Assembly: GCF_011320115.1 (NCBI RefSeq)
Contig: NZ_JAANOZ010000003.1
Coordinates: forward strand, 62,001 to 126,000
DNA: 64,000 nucleotides
Origin: Croceibacterium segetis
Lineage (GTDB): Bacteria > Pseudomonadota > Alphaproteobacteria > Sphingomonadales > Sphingomonadaceae
Direction of reading: 5' to 3'
A program made the translations under genes and the position numbers. The notes under the pieces were generated by a model. That model was given only the letters and a program-made list of their open reading frames with translations. It had not been told where the DNA came from and did no database searches. Below are positions 47,916 through 58,724 of this stretch, piece by piece; the first letter of the stretch is position 1, and each line of letters starts with the position of its first letter.

Positions 47916-48854
47916 TCAGAATAAAGTTTCAAAATAAGCTGAGATATCGCAACTCTCGGACTCACACCGAGGCCAATCTTGCGGCGGCTGGCGGCGAAAC
48001 CAGGTGTATTGGCGCTTGGCATAGTTGCGCGTCGCTTGTCGGCCGCGGGCGAGCGCCTCCTCGCGCGGCCAGTCGCCGCGCAGATAGCCGGCGATCTCCG
48101 GAACACCGATCGCGCGCATGACGGGGAGGGCAGGGTCGAGGTTGCGCGCGAGAAGCGTCTCGACCTCGGTGATCGCTCCGTTCTCCAGCATCCGCTCGAA
48201 CCGCGCATCGCACCGCGCATAAAGCGTCTCCCGCGACGGCAGCAGAATCAGGGGGTGTAACTCGACCGCCTCGCCGATCCCGCCGACACGCCGGTGCTGC
48301 CAGTGCGTCAGCGGTTTGCCGGTCGAGCGGACCACTTCGAGCGCTCGCGCGATGCGAGTGGTGTCGCTTGCGTTCAGGGCGGCGGCGCGCTCGGAATCCT
48401 CGGCTTCGAGTGCGGCGTAAGCATCCTCGACGGGGAGGGCGCGCACCGCTTCGCGCACCGACGGATCGATCCGCGGGACGGGCGCAATGCCGTCCAGCAG
48501 CGTACGGATGTAGAGACCGGTCCCGCCGGCAAGAATCGGCAGCAAGCCCGCGAGCTGCGCGTCTTCGATCTCGCGCTTGGCGCGCGCGGCCCAGTCGGCG
48601 GCGGAACAGGGTTCGGCGCCGTCCCATTCGCCGAACAGGCGGTGCTCGATGCCGCGCATGTCGGCTTCGGTGGGGCGGGCGCTGAGCACGCGAAGGTCGC
48701 GATAGACTTGCGCGCTGTCCGCGTTGATCACCACGCAGCGCCGGCCACGCTCCTCAAGCGCGAGCGCCAGCCCAACGGCGAGATCGCTCTTGCCGCTGGC
48801 GGTCGGCCCTGCAATGAGCGCGACCGCTTTTACCGGAGACTTTCCCTTGCTCAT
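47916..48854 (-). CDS. miaA: tRNA dimethylallyltransferase MiaA
   Basis: A 312-residue enzyme that adds the isoprenoid group to A37 of tRNAs reading UNN codons. The P-loop [16 protein letters not shown] and the following [20 protein letters not shown] are intact; [13 protein letters not shown] and the late [12 protein letters not shown] complete the family pattern. The ATG at 48854 is inside the start region of serB on the other strand. No hfq lies downstream, where the ilv genes are found instead. Confidence 0.95.
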   Translation of the reverse strand: MSKGKSPVKAVALIAGPTASGKSDLAVGLALALEERGRRCVVINADSAQVYRDLRVLSARPTEADMRGIEHRLFGEWDGAEPCSAADWAARAKREIEDAQLAGLLPILAGGTGLYIRTLLDGIAPVPRIDPSVREAVRALPVEDAYAALEAEDSERAAALNASDTTRIARALEVVRSTGKPLTHWQHRRVGGIGEAVELHPLILLPSRETLYARCDARFERMLENGAITEVETLLARNLDPALPVMRAIGVPEIAGYLRGDWPREEALARGRQATRNYAKRQYTWFRRQPPQDWPRCESESCDISAYFETLF

Positions 48855-49731
48855 CGCCCGCCTGATAGCAGACCTCGACACGCTCGAAAGACGCGTCGAT
48901 GCGGCGAGCGCGGCGCTGGACGCCGCCGGGATGCCGATCGCCGAGGCGGTGATGCTGGATCACTGGAGCGAAGTGCTCCAGCTGATGCTGCCCGGCGACG
49001 ACATCGCGCTCCTGCGGCGGGTCATCGACGACTATTTCGCGCCCTCCGACGCGATCATTGCCCGCGAGCCGTTTCGCATCCCCGACGTGTTCGTTTCGGA
49101 CATGGATTCGACGATGATCGGCCAGGAATGCATCGATGAGCTGGCCGATTACGCCGGCATCAAGCCGCAGATCGCCGCGATCACCGAGCGGGCGATGCTG
49201 GGCGAGCTCGATTTCGAATCTGCGCTGCGCGAGCGGGTTGGGCTGCTGGCCGAGCTGGAGGAAACCGCAATCGCGCGATGCCTTGCCGAACGGATCGTCC
49301 CGATGGACGGCGCGCGAGCGCTCGTCGCGACGCTGAAGGCGCACGGCTGCCGGACCGTACTGGTGACGGGAGGATTCCACCACTTCGCCGATCCGGTGGC
49401 CGAGCAGATCGGCTTCGAGCGGGTGATCGGCAACCGGCTGGCCGTGCACGAAGGCAAGCTCACCGGCGGCCTCGTCGGTGCGATCACCGGCGCGCCGGCG
49501 AAGGAAGCGGCGCTTCGCGAGGAAATGGCACGACACGGCGACAACGCCGTCAGCCTCGCCACGGGCGACGGCGCCAACGACATTCCGATGCTCGCGGCGG
49601 CGACTTACGGCGTCGCCTTCCGCGCCAAGCCCAAGGCTCGAGCCGCGGCCAATGGCTGGCTCGACCGCGGCGACCTGACTGCGCTGCTCAAGCTGCTCGA
49701 GATTCCCGAGCACGACTGGGTGGCGGCTTAG
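48847..49731 (+). CDS. serB: Phosphoserine phosphatase
   Basis: A 294-residue HAD-family enzyme for the last step of serine synthesis. The catalytic motif is [19 protein letters not shown]; motifs II to IV appear as [10 protein letters not shown], the lysine of AKEAALRE and [11 protein letters not shown] set the start at TTG 48847 because GGAG stands eight bases before it and LIARLIAD then forms the N terminus. An ATG at 48814 is in frame but has no ribosome site and would overlap miaA more. As placed, the serB and miaA coding starts overlap by eight bases, head to head. Confidence 0.92.
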   Translation: MLIARLIADLDTLERRVDAASAALDAAGMPIAEAVMLDHWSEVLQLMLPGDDIALLRRVIDDYFAPSDAIIAREPFRIPDVFVSDMDSTMIGQECIDELADYAGIKPQIAAITERAMLGELDFESALRERVGLLAELEETAIARCLAERIVPMDGARALVATLKAHGCRTVLVTGGFHHFADPVAEQIGFERVIGNRLAVHEGKLTGGLVGAITGAPAKEAALREEMARHGDNAVSLATGDGANDIPMLAAATYGVAFRAKPKARAAANGWLDRGDLTALLKLLEIPEHDWVAA

Positions 49732-50990
49732 GCCTCGGCGAGCACCGGCGATCGCGAGCCCTTGCGCATCGGCTGCAGCTTCCACCGCGCCAGGCTCCGC
49801 CAGGCCCATTCGAACGGACCGTAGTTGTAGCGGTCGAGCCATGGCTTGGACCACAGCAGCATCACGCCCCAGATGACCGGAACGAACAGCCACACCTGGC
49901 CGCGCGAGAGCTGGCCGTAGAGCCCGCCGAAGGTGCCATAGAACAGCAGCGTGCCGATGATCGTCGAGCCGAGGTAGTTGGTGAACGCCGCCCGGCCGAC
50001 CGCCGCAAAGCGATCGGCCACGGCGCTGCGCTGACTGAACACCAGCATGATCAGCGCCGCGTAACCGATGGCGCCGATCGCGTGCAGCGGATTGAGGTAG
50101 ATTCGCGTCCAGGGCATGAACGTAAACGGATCGAAGTTGGACTTCACGGACACGTAAGCCGCGTAAGCCTGTATCAACAGGTCGCCTCCGAGGCAGGTCG
50201 CGGCGACGATGACGTAGCTGCGCCTCGTCCAGTCGCCGGTCAGGAAGCCGGACTTGAAGAGGGCGATTCCGAGCAGCATCAAACCCAGCGTTTCGATGCC
50301 GTAGCCGTAAACCGAGGTCCATGGTTCGAGCGCCGTCTCGCCTTGGGTCGAGGCCCGGATGTGCGCAGCCAGGCTGTCATGCTCGCGCTTGTCTCGCTCG
50401 ATCTCCGCCGGGGCAGGGGTGATTTGCGCGAAAGCGCGCTTCGCCTTGGCCTGGAGCGCGGGCGGGGCGCCGGGTTGCATGCCTTCCGCGATCTTGTGAA
50501 TCTGCGTCAGGCCGAAAATGACCGGCGGCACATAGGAAAGCCCAAGCGCGACGATTGCCGCCAGCACCAGCAGCGAGGGTCTCAACCGCCAGAAGAGATA
50601 GGCGATCATGCCGACGAGCGCGTAGTTCATCAGGATGTCGCCCCACCACAGCACATAGTAGTGGATGCAGCCGAACAGCAGCAGCGCGATCATCCGCGGA
50701 TAGTGGACTTGCCAGCCTTTCTTGCCCGCCTCGACCGCCCGCGTGACGACGAGCGTCAGCGAAGCGCCGAAGAGCATCGAGAACAGCGCCCGGAAGCGCC
50801 CGTCGACGAAGATCGAGTTGAGCGCCCACATCAGCTTGTCGCCGTCCGAATGGAAGCCGTAGGCCGGCGGGTAGAAATAGGCGTCCTCGATCATCGCCAT
50901 GCCGACGATGTTGACCGAAAGGATGCCCATCACCGCAAATCCGCGGATTAGGTCGAGTGTCAGGATGCGATCGCCGTTGGTCGTAGCCAT
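49728..50990 (-). CDS. DUF418 family membrane protein
   Basis: A 420-residue integral membrane protein with about ten hydrophobic helices. It opens with RILTLDLIRGFAVMGILSVNI, the hallmark of the DUF418/acyltransferase-3-like group, and contains MLFGASLTLVV and, in the last third, AVGRAAFTNYLGSTIIGTLL, the DUF418 signature region. Such proteins are often suspected transporters or acyl carriers, but their role is unproven. It ends four bases inside serB, convergent. The gap before it (50991-51101) holds only the purL hairpin. Confidence 0.85.
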   Translation of the reverse strand: MATTNGDRILTLDLIRGFAVMGILSVNIVGMAMIEDAYFYPPAYGFHSDGDKLMWALNSIFVDGRFRALFSMLFGASLTLVVTRAVEAGKKGWQVHYPRMIALLLFGCIHYYVLWWGDILMNYALVGMIAYLFWRLRPSLLVLAAIVALGLSYVPPVIFGLTQIHKIAEGMQPGAPPALQAKAKRAFAQITPAPAEIERDKREHDSLAAHIRASTQGETALEPWTSVYGYGIETLGLMLLGIALFKSGFLTGDWTRRSYVIVAATCLGGDLLIQAYAAYVSVKSNFDPFTFMPWTRIYLNPLHAIGAIGYAALIMLVFSQRSAVADRFAAVGRAAFTNYLGSTIIGTLLFYGTFGGLYGQLSRGQVWLFVPVIWGVMLLWSKPWLDRYNYGPFEWAWRSLARWKLQPMRKGSRSPVLAEA

Positions 50991-51083
50991 GTGTGGTCCC
51001 CCGGATGCGCCACCCCCGGCGCCTCCGAGGTGTATTACTCGGCTAACACCCTTTAGGGAAGATCGCTTCGACCGAAAGCTGTT

Positions 51084-51101
51084 GAGCGCCGATGGGCGCT
51101 C
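51084..51101 (-). terminator. Hairpin at the purL stop
   Basis: GAGCGCC (51084-51090) and GGCGCTC (51095-51101) form a seven-base stem that begins right at the purL stop codon. The following bases on the minus strand have only a weak T-rich stretch (AACAGCTTTC), so it is a modest candidate. Confidence 0.4.
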
Positions 51102-53351
51102 TCAGGCTTCCATCCAGTCGTGGAAGAAGCTTTCGTGCGCGGCGCGAAGATCGGCGAGGGCGACGCCGAACAAGCTCGAGCCGCCGACCGTGCCGATCCG
51201 GCGAAGGCCGGAGGACGCCGTATCGGCGTTGCGTGTTCCCCTGGCGATCTGACGCTGGAAGGCGTCGAGGTCGGGCACGGTGACGACATAGCGGCCCTGG
51301 TCCTCGCCGAACCACCACTCGGCTGGCGAATAGCCTTCATGCGCCATGGTCTCGGCTCCGAGGCCGCTTGCCAGCGCCATTTCCGCCAGCGCGATCGCCA
51401 GGCCGCCGTCCGAGACGTCGTGCACCGCGCTGACAAGGCCGGCCGCGATAAGCTCGCGGACGAACTCGCCCGAGTTCTTTTCCAGCGTCAGGTCGACATG
51501 CGGCGCATCGCCTTCCTCCCGGCCGTGGATTTCGCGCAGCCAGAGCGACTGGCCGAGATGGCCGCGCTCCTGGTGCGGAGTCGCCCACGGCTCTGAGCCG
51601 ATCAGGTAGATCGCTTCGCCTTCGGCCTTGAAGCCGATCGTCGCCATTGTCGAATAGTCGTCGAGAATACCGACGCCGCCGATCGCCGGAGTGGGGAGGA
51701 CCGCGCTGCCTCCTCCGGTCGCCTTGCTCTCGTTGTAGAGGCTGACGTTACCGCTCACGATCGGGAAGTCGAGCGCGCGGCAGGCGTTGCCCATGCCTTC
51801 GAGACAGCCGGTGAACTGGGCCATGATCTCGGGCCGCTCGGGGTTGCCGAAGTTGAGACAATTGGTGATTGCCAAGGGCTTGGCGCCGACTGCTGACAGG
51901 TTGCGGTAAGCTTCGGCGACGGCCTGCTTGCCGCCTTCGTAGGGGTTGGCGTAGCAATAGCGCGGGGTGCAATCCGTGGTCATCGCCAGCGCCTTGCGCT
52001 TGCCGTGCACGCGAACGACCGCCGCGTCGCCGCCCGAGAGCTGCAGCGTGTCGCCCATGACCTGGCTGTCGTACTGCCGCCAGATCCACGCGCGGCTCGC
52101 AAGATCGGGCGTACCCATCAGCTTGAGCAGGTCGGCGCCGATGTCGTTGCTCTCGGGAACATCCTCGAGCGGCTTGACCCCTGCCCAGGCGCGGTAATCG
52201 TCCTTCGAGACTGCGGGGCGGTCGTACAGCGGGGCGTCGTCGGCGAGCGGGCCGAGCGGAATGTCGCACACGACCTCGCCCTGCCATTCGAGCACCATGT
52301 GCCCGGTGTCGGTGACTTCGCCGATCACCGCGAAATCGAGCTCCCACTTCTTGAAGATCGCCTCGGCCTCGCCTTCGCGGCCGGGCTTGAGGACCATGAG
52401 CATGCGCTCCTGGCTCTCGCTGAGCATCATCTCGTAGGGAGTCATGCCTTCTTCGCGGCACGGCACCTTGTCCATGTCGAGGCGGATGCCGGCGCCGCCC
52501 TTGCTGGCCATTTCGACGCTCGAGGAGGTCAGGCCCGCTGCGCCCATATCCTGAATGGCGACAATCGCGTCGGTCGCCATCAGCTCGAGGCAGGCTTCGA
52601 TAAGCAGCTTCTCGGTGAACGGGTCGCCGACCTGCACGGTCGGGCGCTTGGCGTCGGCGTCCTCGGCGAAGTCGGCGCTGGCCATCGTTGCGCCGTGGAT
52701 GCCGTCGCGGCCTGTCTTCGATCCGACGTAGACGATCGAATTGCCGAGGCCGGTGGCGGCCGAATAGAAGATCTTGTCCTGCTCGGCGACGCCGACGGTC
52801 ATCGCGTTGACCAGGATGTTGCCGTCGTAAGCGCGGTGGAAGTTGGTCTCGCCACCGACGGTCGGCACGCCGACGCAGTTGCCGTAGCCGCCGATGCCTT
52901 CCACGACCCCCGCGACGAGGTGCTTCATCTTCGGATGATCGGGCCGTCCGAAGCGCAAGGCGTTGAGGTTGGCCACCGGGCGCGCGCCCATCGTGAACAC
53001 GTCGCGGAGGATGCCGCCGACGCCCGTCGCCGCGCCCTGGTACGGCTCGATGTACGACGGGTGGTTGTGGCTCTCCATCTTGAAGATCGCCGCCTGGCCC
53101 TCGCCGATATCGATTACCCCGGCGTTTTCTCCCGGGCCGCAGATCACCCACGGCGCCTCGGTCGGCAGCTTCTTGAGGTGGATGCGGCTCGATTTGTAGC
53201 TGCAGTGCTCGGACCACATCACCGAGAAGATGCCCAGCTCGACGAGGTTCGGCGCGCGGCCCAACCGGTCTTCGATCACCGCGTATTCCTGCGGCGAGAG
53301 ACCGTGCTCGGCGACGATCTCGGGGGTGATGCTCACGGTGCTTTGGGGCAT
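51102..53351 (-). CDS. purL: Phosphoribosylformylglycinamidine synthase, PurL subunit
   Basis: A 749-residue purine-synthesis enzyme of the short (multi-subunit) type, which works with PurQ and PurS. Landmarks are [15 protein letters not shown] near residue 45, [40 protein letters not shown] and, late, [17 protein letters not shown]. The start at 53351 ([17 protein letters not shown]) is at the normal place; the open frame upstream would run into xseB. It is divergent from xseB with 85 bases between. purQ and purS are outside the window. Confidence 0.96.
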   Translation of the reverse strand: MPQSTVSITPEIVAEHGLSPQEYAVIEDRLGRAPNLVELGIFSVMWSEHCSYKSSRIHLKKLPTEAPWVICGPGENAGVIDIGEGQAAIFKMESHNHPSYIEPYQGAATGVGGILRDVFTMGARPVANLNALRFGRPDHPKMKHLVAGVVEGIGGYGNCVGVPTVGGETNFHRAYDGNILVNAMTVGVAEQDKIFYSAATGLGNSIVYVGSKTGRDGIHGATMASADFAEDADAKRPTVQVGDPFTEKLLIEACLELMATDAIVAIQDMGAAGLTSSSVEMASKGGAGIRLDMDKVPCREEGMTPYEMMLSESQERMLMVLKPGREGEAEAIFKKWELDFAVIGEVTDTGHMVLEWQGEVVCDIPLGPLADDAPLYDRPAVSKDDYRAWAGVKPLEDVPESNDIGADLLKLMGTPDLASRAWIWRQYDSQVMGDTLQLSGGDAAVVRVHGKRKALAMTTDCTPRYCYANPYEGGKQAVAEAYRNLSAVGAKPLAITNCLNFGNPERPEIMAQFTGCLEGMGNACRALDFPIVSGNVSLYNESKATGGGSAVLPTPAIGGVGILDDYSTMATIGFKAEGEAIYLIGSEPWATPHQERGHLGQSLWLREIHGREEGDAPHVDLTLEKNSGEFVRELIAAGLVSAVHDVSDGGLAIALAEMALASGLGAETMAHEGYSPAEWWFGEDQGRYVVTVPDLDAFQRQIARGTRNADTASSGLRRIGTVGGSSLFGVALADLRAAHESFFHDWMEA

Positions 53352-53436
53352 GGCTGCGGCCCTTAGCGATGGCCGCCGAGTCCCGCTAGCCCCGCCACGC
53401 TTGACCCGCTCGCCTGTCCCCGTCATTGCTCCGCGA

Positions 53437-53682
53437 ATGGACGACCAGGGACCCGATCTTTCGCAGATGACCTTCGAGGATGCCCTGAAGGCGCTCGAGG
53501 AAGTGGTGCGCAAGCTGGAGACCGGCGAGGTCCCGCTCGACGATTCGATAAGCCTCTACGAACGCGGCGAGCTGCTCCGCAAGCATTGCCAGGCGCGGCT
53601 CGACGCGGCGCAGGCGCGGATCGAGAAGATCGTTGCCGGGCCCGACGGCAAAGCGGTCGGCACGGAGCCCTTCGAGGCCTGA
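53437..53682 (+). CDS. xseB: Exodeoxyribonuclease VII small subunit
   Basis: An 81-residue helical protein, the small subunit of exonuclease VII, which degrades single-stranded DNA together with XseA. The family pattern is complete: [32 protein letters not shown] and [20 protein letters not shown]. The start is ATG at 53437. The next gene, ispA, begins one base after its stop, the usual xseB-ispA pairing. Confidence 0.95.
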   Translation: MDDQGPDLSQMTFEDALKALEEVVRKLETGEVPLDDSISLYERGELLRKHCQARLDAAQARIEKIVAGPDGKAVGTEPFEA

Positions 53683-53683
53683 C

Positions 53684-54589
53684 ATGGGCCTGCGCCTCGC
53701 CGACAGCCCCCTCGCGCGAGCGTTCGAACGGGTCCAGCGTGAAGTCGACGTCACCTTCGATGCCCTGCTGCCGATTCCCGACGATGCCCGCGCGCGTCTG
53801 GTCGAAGCGATGCGCTATGCCGCGATCGGCGGCGGCAAGCGGGTGCGTCCGCTGCTGCTCGTCGCCACCGCCGACATCTATGGCGTTGCGCGCGAGCCGG
53901 CCGTGCGCGCCGCCTGCGCGATCGAGGCGATCCACGCCTACTCGCTGATCCACGACGATCTGCCATGCATGGACGACGACGACATGCGCCACGGCAAGGC
54001 GACGGTGCACCGCGCGTTCGACGAGGCGACCGCGGTGCTCGCCGGGGATTCGCTCCACGCGCTGGCCTTCGAGATTCTCTCGATGCCCGAGATCAGCGGC
54101 GATTCGTTCATTCGCGCCGAGCTCGTCCAAACCCTGGCGGCGGCAAGCGGCGCCAGCGGGATGGCCGGCGGGCAGATGATGGACATCGTCGCCGGCGAGC
54201 GCCAGTTCGACCTCCACACCGTCACCCGGCTGCAGCAGCTCAAGACCGGGGCCTTGCTCGGCGCCGCGGTCGAGATGGGCGCGATCCTCGGCCGCTGTCC
54301 GGAAGAGGGCAGGGCGCACTTGCGGGCCTACTCGCGCGACATCGGCCTGGCTTACCAGATCGCCGACGACCTGCTCGATTATGACGGCGACGAGGGCAAG
54401 GCCGGCAAGTCGCTGCGCAAGGACACGCACCGGGGCAAGGCGACGTTCGTCTCGCTGATGGGCGCCGACAAAGCCCGCCACCAGGCCCAGGCGCTGGCCG
54501 AGCAGGCGGTCGGCCATCTGGCCGGGCATGGCGAGGAAGCCGACATCCTGCGCGCGCTGGCGCGGTTCATTGTGGAGCGGGACAGGTGA
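53684..54589 (+). CDS. ispA: Polyprenyl synthase (farnesyl diphosphate synthase type)
   Basis: A 301-residue prenyl-chain-elongating enzyme. The first aspartate-rich motif is IHDDLPCMDDDDMRHG and the second is AYQIADDLLDYDGD. GGGKRVRPLLLV and the helix with GGQMMDIV are also typical. The length and chain-length-determining region suggest a farnesyl or geranylgeranyl product; the exact one cannot be fixed here. It gives precursors for quinones, carotenoids, hopanoids and undecaprenyl lipid. It overlaps coaD by four bases. Confidence 0.93.
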   Translation: MGLRLADSPLARAFERVQREVDVTFDALLPIPDDARARLVEAMRYAAIGGGKRVRPLLLVATADIYGVAREPAVRAACAIEAIHAYSLIHDDLPCMDDDDMRHGKATVHRAFDEATAVLAGDSLHALAFEILSMPEISGDSFIRAELVQTLAAASGASGMAGGQMMDIVAGERQFDLHTVTRLQQLKTGALLGAAVEMGAILGRCPEEGRAHLRAYSRDIGLAYQIADDLLDYDGDEGKAGKSLRKDTHRGKATFVSLMGADKARHQAQALAEQAVGHLAGHGEEADILRALARFIVERDR

Positions 54590-55098
54590 GTGAACGCATC
54601 GGCCTCTATCCGGGCACCTTCGATCCGATCACCCTCGGCCACGCCGACATCATCCGCCGGGGCGCCAAGCTGGTCGACCGGCTCATCGTCGGGGTCACCA
54701 CCAACCCCTCGAAAGACCCGATGTTCTCCCCCGCCGAACGGGTCGAGATGGTGCGCGCCGAAGTCGCGCGGCTCGGCATCGAGAACGTGGATGTCGAGGG
54801 CTTCAACGCGCTGCTGGTCAAGTGGGCGCAGAGGAAGCAGGCGACCGTGCTGATCCGCGGGCTGCGTGCGGTGGCGGACTTCGAATACGAGTACCAGATG
54901 GCCGGGATGAACCAGCAGCTCGATCCGGCGGTCGAGACGGTATTCCTGATGGCCGATGTCTCGCTGCAACCGATCGCCTCGCGCCTGGTCAAGGAAATCG
55001 CGCTGCTCGGCGGGGATATCGCACCCTTCGTCAGCCCCGAAGTGCGTGAGCAAATCGTCGATCGGGTCCAGAAGCTCGGTCGGCGCGGCGATTACTAA
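54586..55098 (+). CDS. coaD: Phosphopantetheine adenylyltransferase
   Basis: A 170-residue nucleotidyltransferase for the fourth step of coenzyme A synthesis. The HxGH-like motif is YPGTFDPITLGHADII. Substrate loops VLIRGLRAVADFEYEYQMA and VSLQPIASRLVKEIALLGGDI are standard. The start is GTG at 54586, which overlaps the ispA stop. It joins coaX earlier in the window in the same pathway, though far away. Confidence 0.96.
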   Translation: MSERIGLYPGTFDPITLGHADIIRRGAKLVDRLIVGVTTNPSKDPMFSPAERVEMVRAEVARLGIENVDVEGFNALLVKWAQRKQATVLIRGLRAVADFEYEYQMAGMNQQLDPAVETVFLMADVSLQPIASRLVKEIALLGGDIAPFVSPEVREQIVDRVQKLGRRGDY

Positions 55099-55168
55099 TC
55101 GTTCATTGCAGCGTCAGCGCGATGCCGATAGGGCGGCGGCTCGACGTTCTGGGGTTGATGGACCAACA

Positions 55169-55918
55169 ATGATCAAGATTATTGCCCGCGCGGCGCTTGC
55201 GCTTTCGCTGATACTCGCGCCGGCTGCCGCCTTTGCCCAGGAAAAGGGGGGCAAGGAAGAAAACCCCGACGCCACTCGCTTCAAGTCGGAAGAGGTTGCC
55301 GCCGCACCTGTCGTCGGCCTGCCGCCGGTCGATTTCGACCTGACGCACGACCCGGACAACATCCTTTACCTCGACTTGTCCAACGGCCAGCGCGTCGCCA
55401 TCCGGCTGATGCCGCAGTGGGCGCCCCAGCATGTCGAGCGGATCAAGACGCTCGTGCGGCAAGGGTTTTACGACGGGATCATTTTCCACCGCGTGATCGA
55501 TGGCTTCATGGCGCAGACCGGCGACCCGACGGGCACAGGCGAGGGCGGTTCGCCGCTGCCCGACCTCAAGGCCGAGTTCAACCCCATGCCGCATGTCCGC
55601 GGGACCGTCTCCATGGCCCGCGCGCAGTCGGAAGACAGCGCCAACAGCCAGTTCTTCATTGTCTTCTATCCTCGCTTCGGTCTTGATCGGAACTACACCA
55701 ACTTCGGCCGGGTGATCTCCAACATGGCTGCGGTCGACGCGATCCAGCGCGGTGAGCCTCCGGAGAATCCGACTTATATCGCCCAGGCTTCGCTCGCCTC
55801 GGAAAACAAGCCGCCGAAGTTCACCGCGCAGGAGAAGCTGCCGGTGGCGGCGAACGACAACGCTGCGCCGACGCCCGCCGACGGCGCCTCGCCGCGGCAG
55901 GCCGAGGGCGGCCAGTAA
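55169..55918 (+). CDS. Periplasmic cyclophilin-type peptidyl-prolyl isomerase
   Basis: A 249-residue exported isomerase. The signal peptide is [20 protein letters not shown] followed by AFAQ. The cyclophilin core covers about residues 65-205, with [32 protein letters not shown], and [18 protein letters not shown] including the active-site glutamine and phenylalanine. A low-complexity tail rich in Asn, Ala and Pro follows. It helps fold periplasmic or outer membrane proteins. It lies between coaD and queA on the same strand. Confidence 0.92.
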   Translation: MIKIIARAALALSLILAPAAAFAQEKGGKEENPDATRFKSEEVAAAPVVGLPPVDFDLTHDPDNILYLDLSNGQRVAIRLMPQWAPQHVERIKTLVRQGFYDGIIFHRVIDGFMAQTGDPTGTGEGGSPLPDLKAEFNPMPHVRGTVSMARAQSEDSANSQFFIVFYPRFGLDRNYTNFGRVISNMAAVDAIQRGEPPENPTYIAQASLASENKPPKFTAQEKLPVAANDNAAPTPADGASPRQAEGGQ

Positions 55919-55926
55919 CGCGCGCG

Positions 55927-56955
55927 ATGCGCGTTGATCTTTTCGATTTCGATTTACCTCCCGAGCGCATTGCGCTGAGGCCGGCGCGCCCGCGCGATGC
56001 AGCGCGGATGCTGGTCATCGAAGCCGACAAACCCTTCGCGGACAGCACGGTGCGCGACTTGCCGCATCTTCTGCGCCGCGGTGACGTGCTGGTGCTCAAC
56101 GACACCCGGGTGATCCCGGCGCAGCTCGAGGGCCGCCGCGGCGAGGCCAAGGTCGGCGCAACGCTGCACAAGCGGCTCGACTTGCGCCGCTGGCAGGCCT
56201 TCGTCCGCAACGCCAAGCGCCTCAAGCCCGGCGACCGGATCGATTTCTCGCAGGACGTCACAGCCGTCGCCGAGGAACGGCACGCCGACGGCAGCTTCAC
56301 CCTGGCGTTCGGCGGCGAGGAGCCGGTCGAAGTCCTGCTCGAGCGCGCCGGCACGATGCCGCTGCCGCCCTACATTGCCGGCAAACGCGCCACCGACGAA
56401 CAGGATCGCGAGGATTACCAGACCCTGTTCGCACGAGAGGACGGTGCGGTCGCCGCGCCGACTGCCGCTTTGCACTTTACTCCGGCGTTGCTGGCCGCTC
56501 TCGACGAGGCCGGTATCGGCCGCGAAACGCTGACCCTCCACGTCGGCGCCGGCACTTTCCTGCCGGTGAAGGCCGAGGACACCGCGGACCACCGGATGCA
56601 TTCCGAATGGGGCCGTATCGACGCCGCCACCGCCGACCGGCTCAACGCCGCGCGCGCCGCGGGCGGCCGGCTGATCGCCGTCGGTACGACCAGCCTTCGC
56701 CTGCTCGAAAGCGCCGCCGACGAACTTGGGACGATCCGCCCGTTCGAAGGCGACACCGCGATCTTCATCACCCCCGGCTACGAATTTCGCGCCATCGACG
56801 GGCTGATGACCAACTTCCATCTGCCCAAGTCGACGCTGTTCATGCTGGTCAGTGCGCTGATGGGCCTCGAGCGGATGCGGTCGGCTTACGCGTACGCGAT
56901 CGAGCAGGAATACCGCTTCTACAGCTACGGCGATTCGTCACTGCTATTGCCCTGA
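55927..56955 (+). CDS. queA: S-adenosylmethionine:tRNA ribosyltransferase-isomerase
   Basis: A 342-residue enzyme that makes epoxyqueuosine from preQ1-modified tRNA. The family pattern is evident: [63 protein letters not shown], and the C-terminal [19 protein letters not shown]. It shares the queuosine pathway with tgt, found 2.7 kb further on the same strand; an ABC transporter pair and an outer membrane gene lie between. Confidence 0.96.
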   Translation: MRVDLFDFDLPPERIALRPARPRDAARMLVIEADKPFADSTVRDLPHLLRRGDVLVLNDTRVIPAQLEGRRGEAKVGATLHKRLDLRRWQAFVRNAKRLKPGDRIDFSQDVTAVAEERHADGSFTLAFGGEEPVEVLLERAGTMPLPPYIAGKRATDEQDREDYQTLFAREDGAVAAPTAALHFTPALLAALDEAGIGRETLTLHVGAGTFLPVKAEDTADHRMHSEWGRIDAATADRLNAARAAGGRLIAVGTTSLRLLESAADELGTIRPFEGDTAIFITPGYEFRAIDGLMTNFHLPKSTLFMLVSALMGLERMRSAYAYAIEQEYRFYSYGDSSLLLP

Positions 56956-56993
56956 CCCTTGCAATCCAACGGGGCGCCGCCAATGTCCCGCCG

Positions 56994-57941
56994 GTGGACG
57001 GACCGATTCTCGAGCTTCGTGGATTATCGAAGACTTACAAGGGCGGCGTGCGCGCGCTCGATTCAGTCGATCTCGACATTCGCCGGGGCGAGATATTCGC
57101 GCTGCTTGGCCCCAACGGCGCCGGCAAGACGACGCTGATCGGCGCGGTCTGCGGGTTGGTGCGTCCAACGGAGGGCACGATCCGCGCATTCGGCGAGGAC
57201 GTGAAGAGCCATTGGCGCTCGGTCCGCCGGCGCATCGGCCTGGTGCCGCAGGAGCTGGCGTTCGACATGTTCGCCCGGGTCGACCATTCGGTCGAGTATT
57301 CGCGCGGGATGTTCGGCTATCCGCCGAACAAGGCGCGGCTCGAGGAAGTGCTCCGCTCGCTCAGCCTGTGGGACAAGCGCGAGGTGAAGATCCGCGAGCT
57401 GTCGGGCGGGATGAAGCGCCGGGTGATGATCGCCAAGGCGCTGAGCCACGATCCCGAGCTGCTGTTCCTCGACGAGCCGACCGCCGGCGTCGACGTCGAG
57501 CTGCGGCGCGACATGTGGCGGCAGATCGGCGCGCTGCGCGACCAGGGCACGACGATCATCCTCACCACCCACTACATCGAGGAGGCCCAGGAAATGGCCG
57601 ACCGCGTGGGGGTGATCAACAAGGGCAAGCTGCTCTTGGTCGACGACAAGGACGCGATCATGGCCAAGCTCGGCCGTACCGAGGCGCGCATCATCCTCGG
57701 CGCGCCGATGAGCGAACTGCCCCCGGCGTTGGGCGAATTCCCGCTCAGCCTGGAGGACGAAGGCCGTACCCTGCGTTATCGTGGCGGCGACGGCACCGGC
57801 AAGGGCAAGCGCGAAATCGCCGAGGTGCTGCGCCTGCTGGTGCGGCAGGACATCATGTTCGAAGAAGTCGACACGCGGGAATCGACGCTCGAAGACATCG
57901 TCGTCGACCTCGTCGACGGGCGCGAGGGAGGCGCGGCATGA
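56994..57941 (+). CDS. ABC transporter ATP-binding protein, YadG-like
   Basis: A 315-residue ABC-2-type exporter ATPase. Walker A is GPNGAGKTT, the signature is ELSGGMKRRVMIAKAL, Walker B is LLFLDEPTAGVD and the H-loop is TTHYIEEAQ. The order and spacing are much like E. coli YadG, including the YSRGMFGYPPNKA region. I choose the GTG at 56994 (VDGPILELRGLSKTY) as start; no ATG is in frame near it. The last 75 residues form a small extra domain. It is followed by the permease through an ATGA overlap. Confidence 0.9.
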   Translation: MDGPILELRGLSKTYKGGVRALDSVDLDIRRGEIFALLGPNGAGKTTLIGAVCGLVRPTEGTIRAFGEDVKSHWRSVRRRIGLVPQELAFDMFARVDHSVEYSRGMFGYPPNKARLEEVLRSLSLWDKREVKIRELSGGMKRRVMIAKALSHDPELLFLDEPTAGVDVELRRDMWRQIGALRDQGTTIILTTHYIEEAQEMADRVGVINKGKLLLVDDKDAIMAKLGRTEARIILGAPMSELPPALGEFPLSLEDEGRTLRYRGGDGTGKGKREIAEVLRLLVRQDIMFEEVDTRESTLEDIVVDLVDGREGGAA

Positions 57942-58705
57942 ACCTTCGCGGCGCGATCGCCATCTTCACCAACGAATTGCTGCGGTTCTTCCGCACCGCG
58001 TTCGGTTCGATCCTGTCGCCAGTGCTGACGACCTCGCTCTATCTCGTCGTCTTCGGCGCAGCGATCGGCAGCCGAATGGACCCCAGCCAGTTCGGCGGAT
58101 CCACCTACGGCGCCTTCATCGTGCCCGGCCTGATCATGCTGACGCTGCTGAGCGAGAGCACTTCCAACGCCAGCTTCGGCATCTACATGCCGCGTTTCAC
58201 CGGCGCGATCTACGAGCTGCTCAGCGCGCCGGTCGGCGTGTTCGAGACCCTGGTCGGCTTCGTCGGCGCCGCGGCGATGAAATCGCTGATCATCGCCGGG
58301 ATCATCATGCTCACGGCGATGCTGTTCGTCGACTACTCGGTCGCCCACCCGTTCTACGCGGCGGGCTACATCGTCCTCGTCGCCTCGGCATTCGCGCTGT
58401 TCGGCTTCATCCTCGGCCTATGGGCGGACGGGTTCGAGAAGCTGCAGATCGTGCCGTTGCTGATCCTCACCCCGCTGACATTCCTTGGCGGCACGTTCTA
58501 TTCTATCAAGATGCTGGCCGAGCCGTGGCGCACGGTCGCCCAGTTCAACCCGATCTTCTACCTGATCAGCGGCCTGCGCTGGACCTTCATGGGCGGGTCG
58601 GACGTGCCGATCGGCCTGTCGCTCGCATGCACTGTGGGGTTCGTCGTACTGTGCGTCGGTGTTATCGGGTTCATCTTCCGTACGGGCTGGCGGCTGCGCG
58701 AATGA
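57938..58705 (+). CDS. ABC-2 type transporter permease, YadH-like
   Basis: A 255-residue inner membrane protein with six hydrophobic helices. It matches the ABC-2 permease pattern, with an N-terminal amphipathic helix (AIFTNELLRFFRTAFGSIL), the helix LTLLSESTSNASFGIYMPRFTG, and the characteristic LTFLGGTFYSI with NPIFYLISGLRW. It is probably an exporter of a lipid, polysaccharide or drug-like substrate, but the substrate is unknown. The YadGH pair stands between queA and a DUF481 outer membrane protein. Confidence 0.9.
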   Translation: MNLRGAIAIFTNELLRFFRTAFGSILSPVLTTSLYLVVFGAAIGSRMDPSQFGGSTYGAFIVPGLIMLTLLSESTSNASFGIYMPRFTGAIYELLSAPVGVFETLVGFVGAAAMKSLIIAGIIMLTAMLFVDYSVAHPFYAAGYIVLVASAFALFGFILGLWADGFEKLQIVPLLILTPLTFLGGTFYSIKMLAEPWRTVAQFNPIFYLISGLRWTFMGGSDVPIGLSLACTVGFVVLCVGVIGFIFRTGWRLRE

Positions 58706-58724
58706 CGCGCTAGCAAGTAAATGT

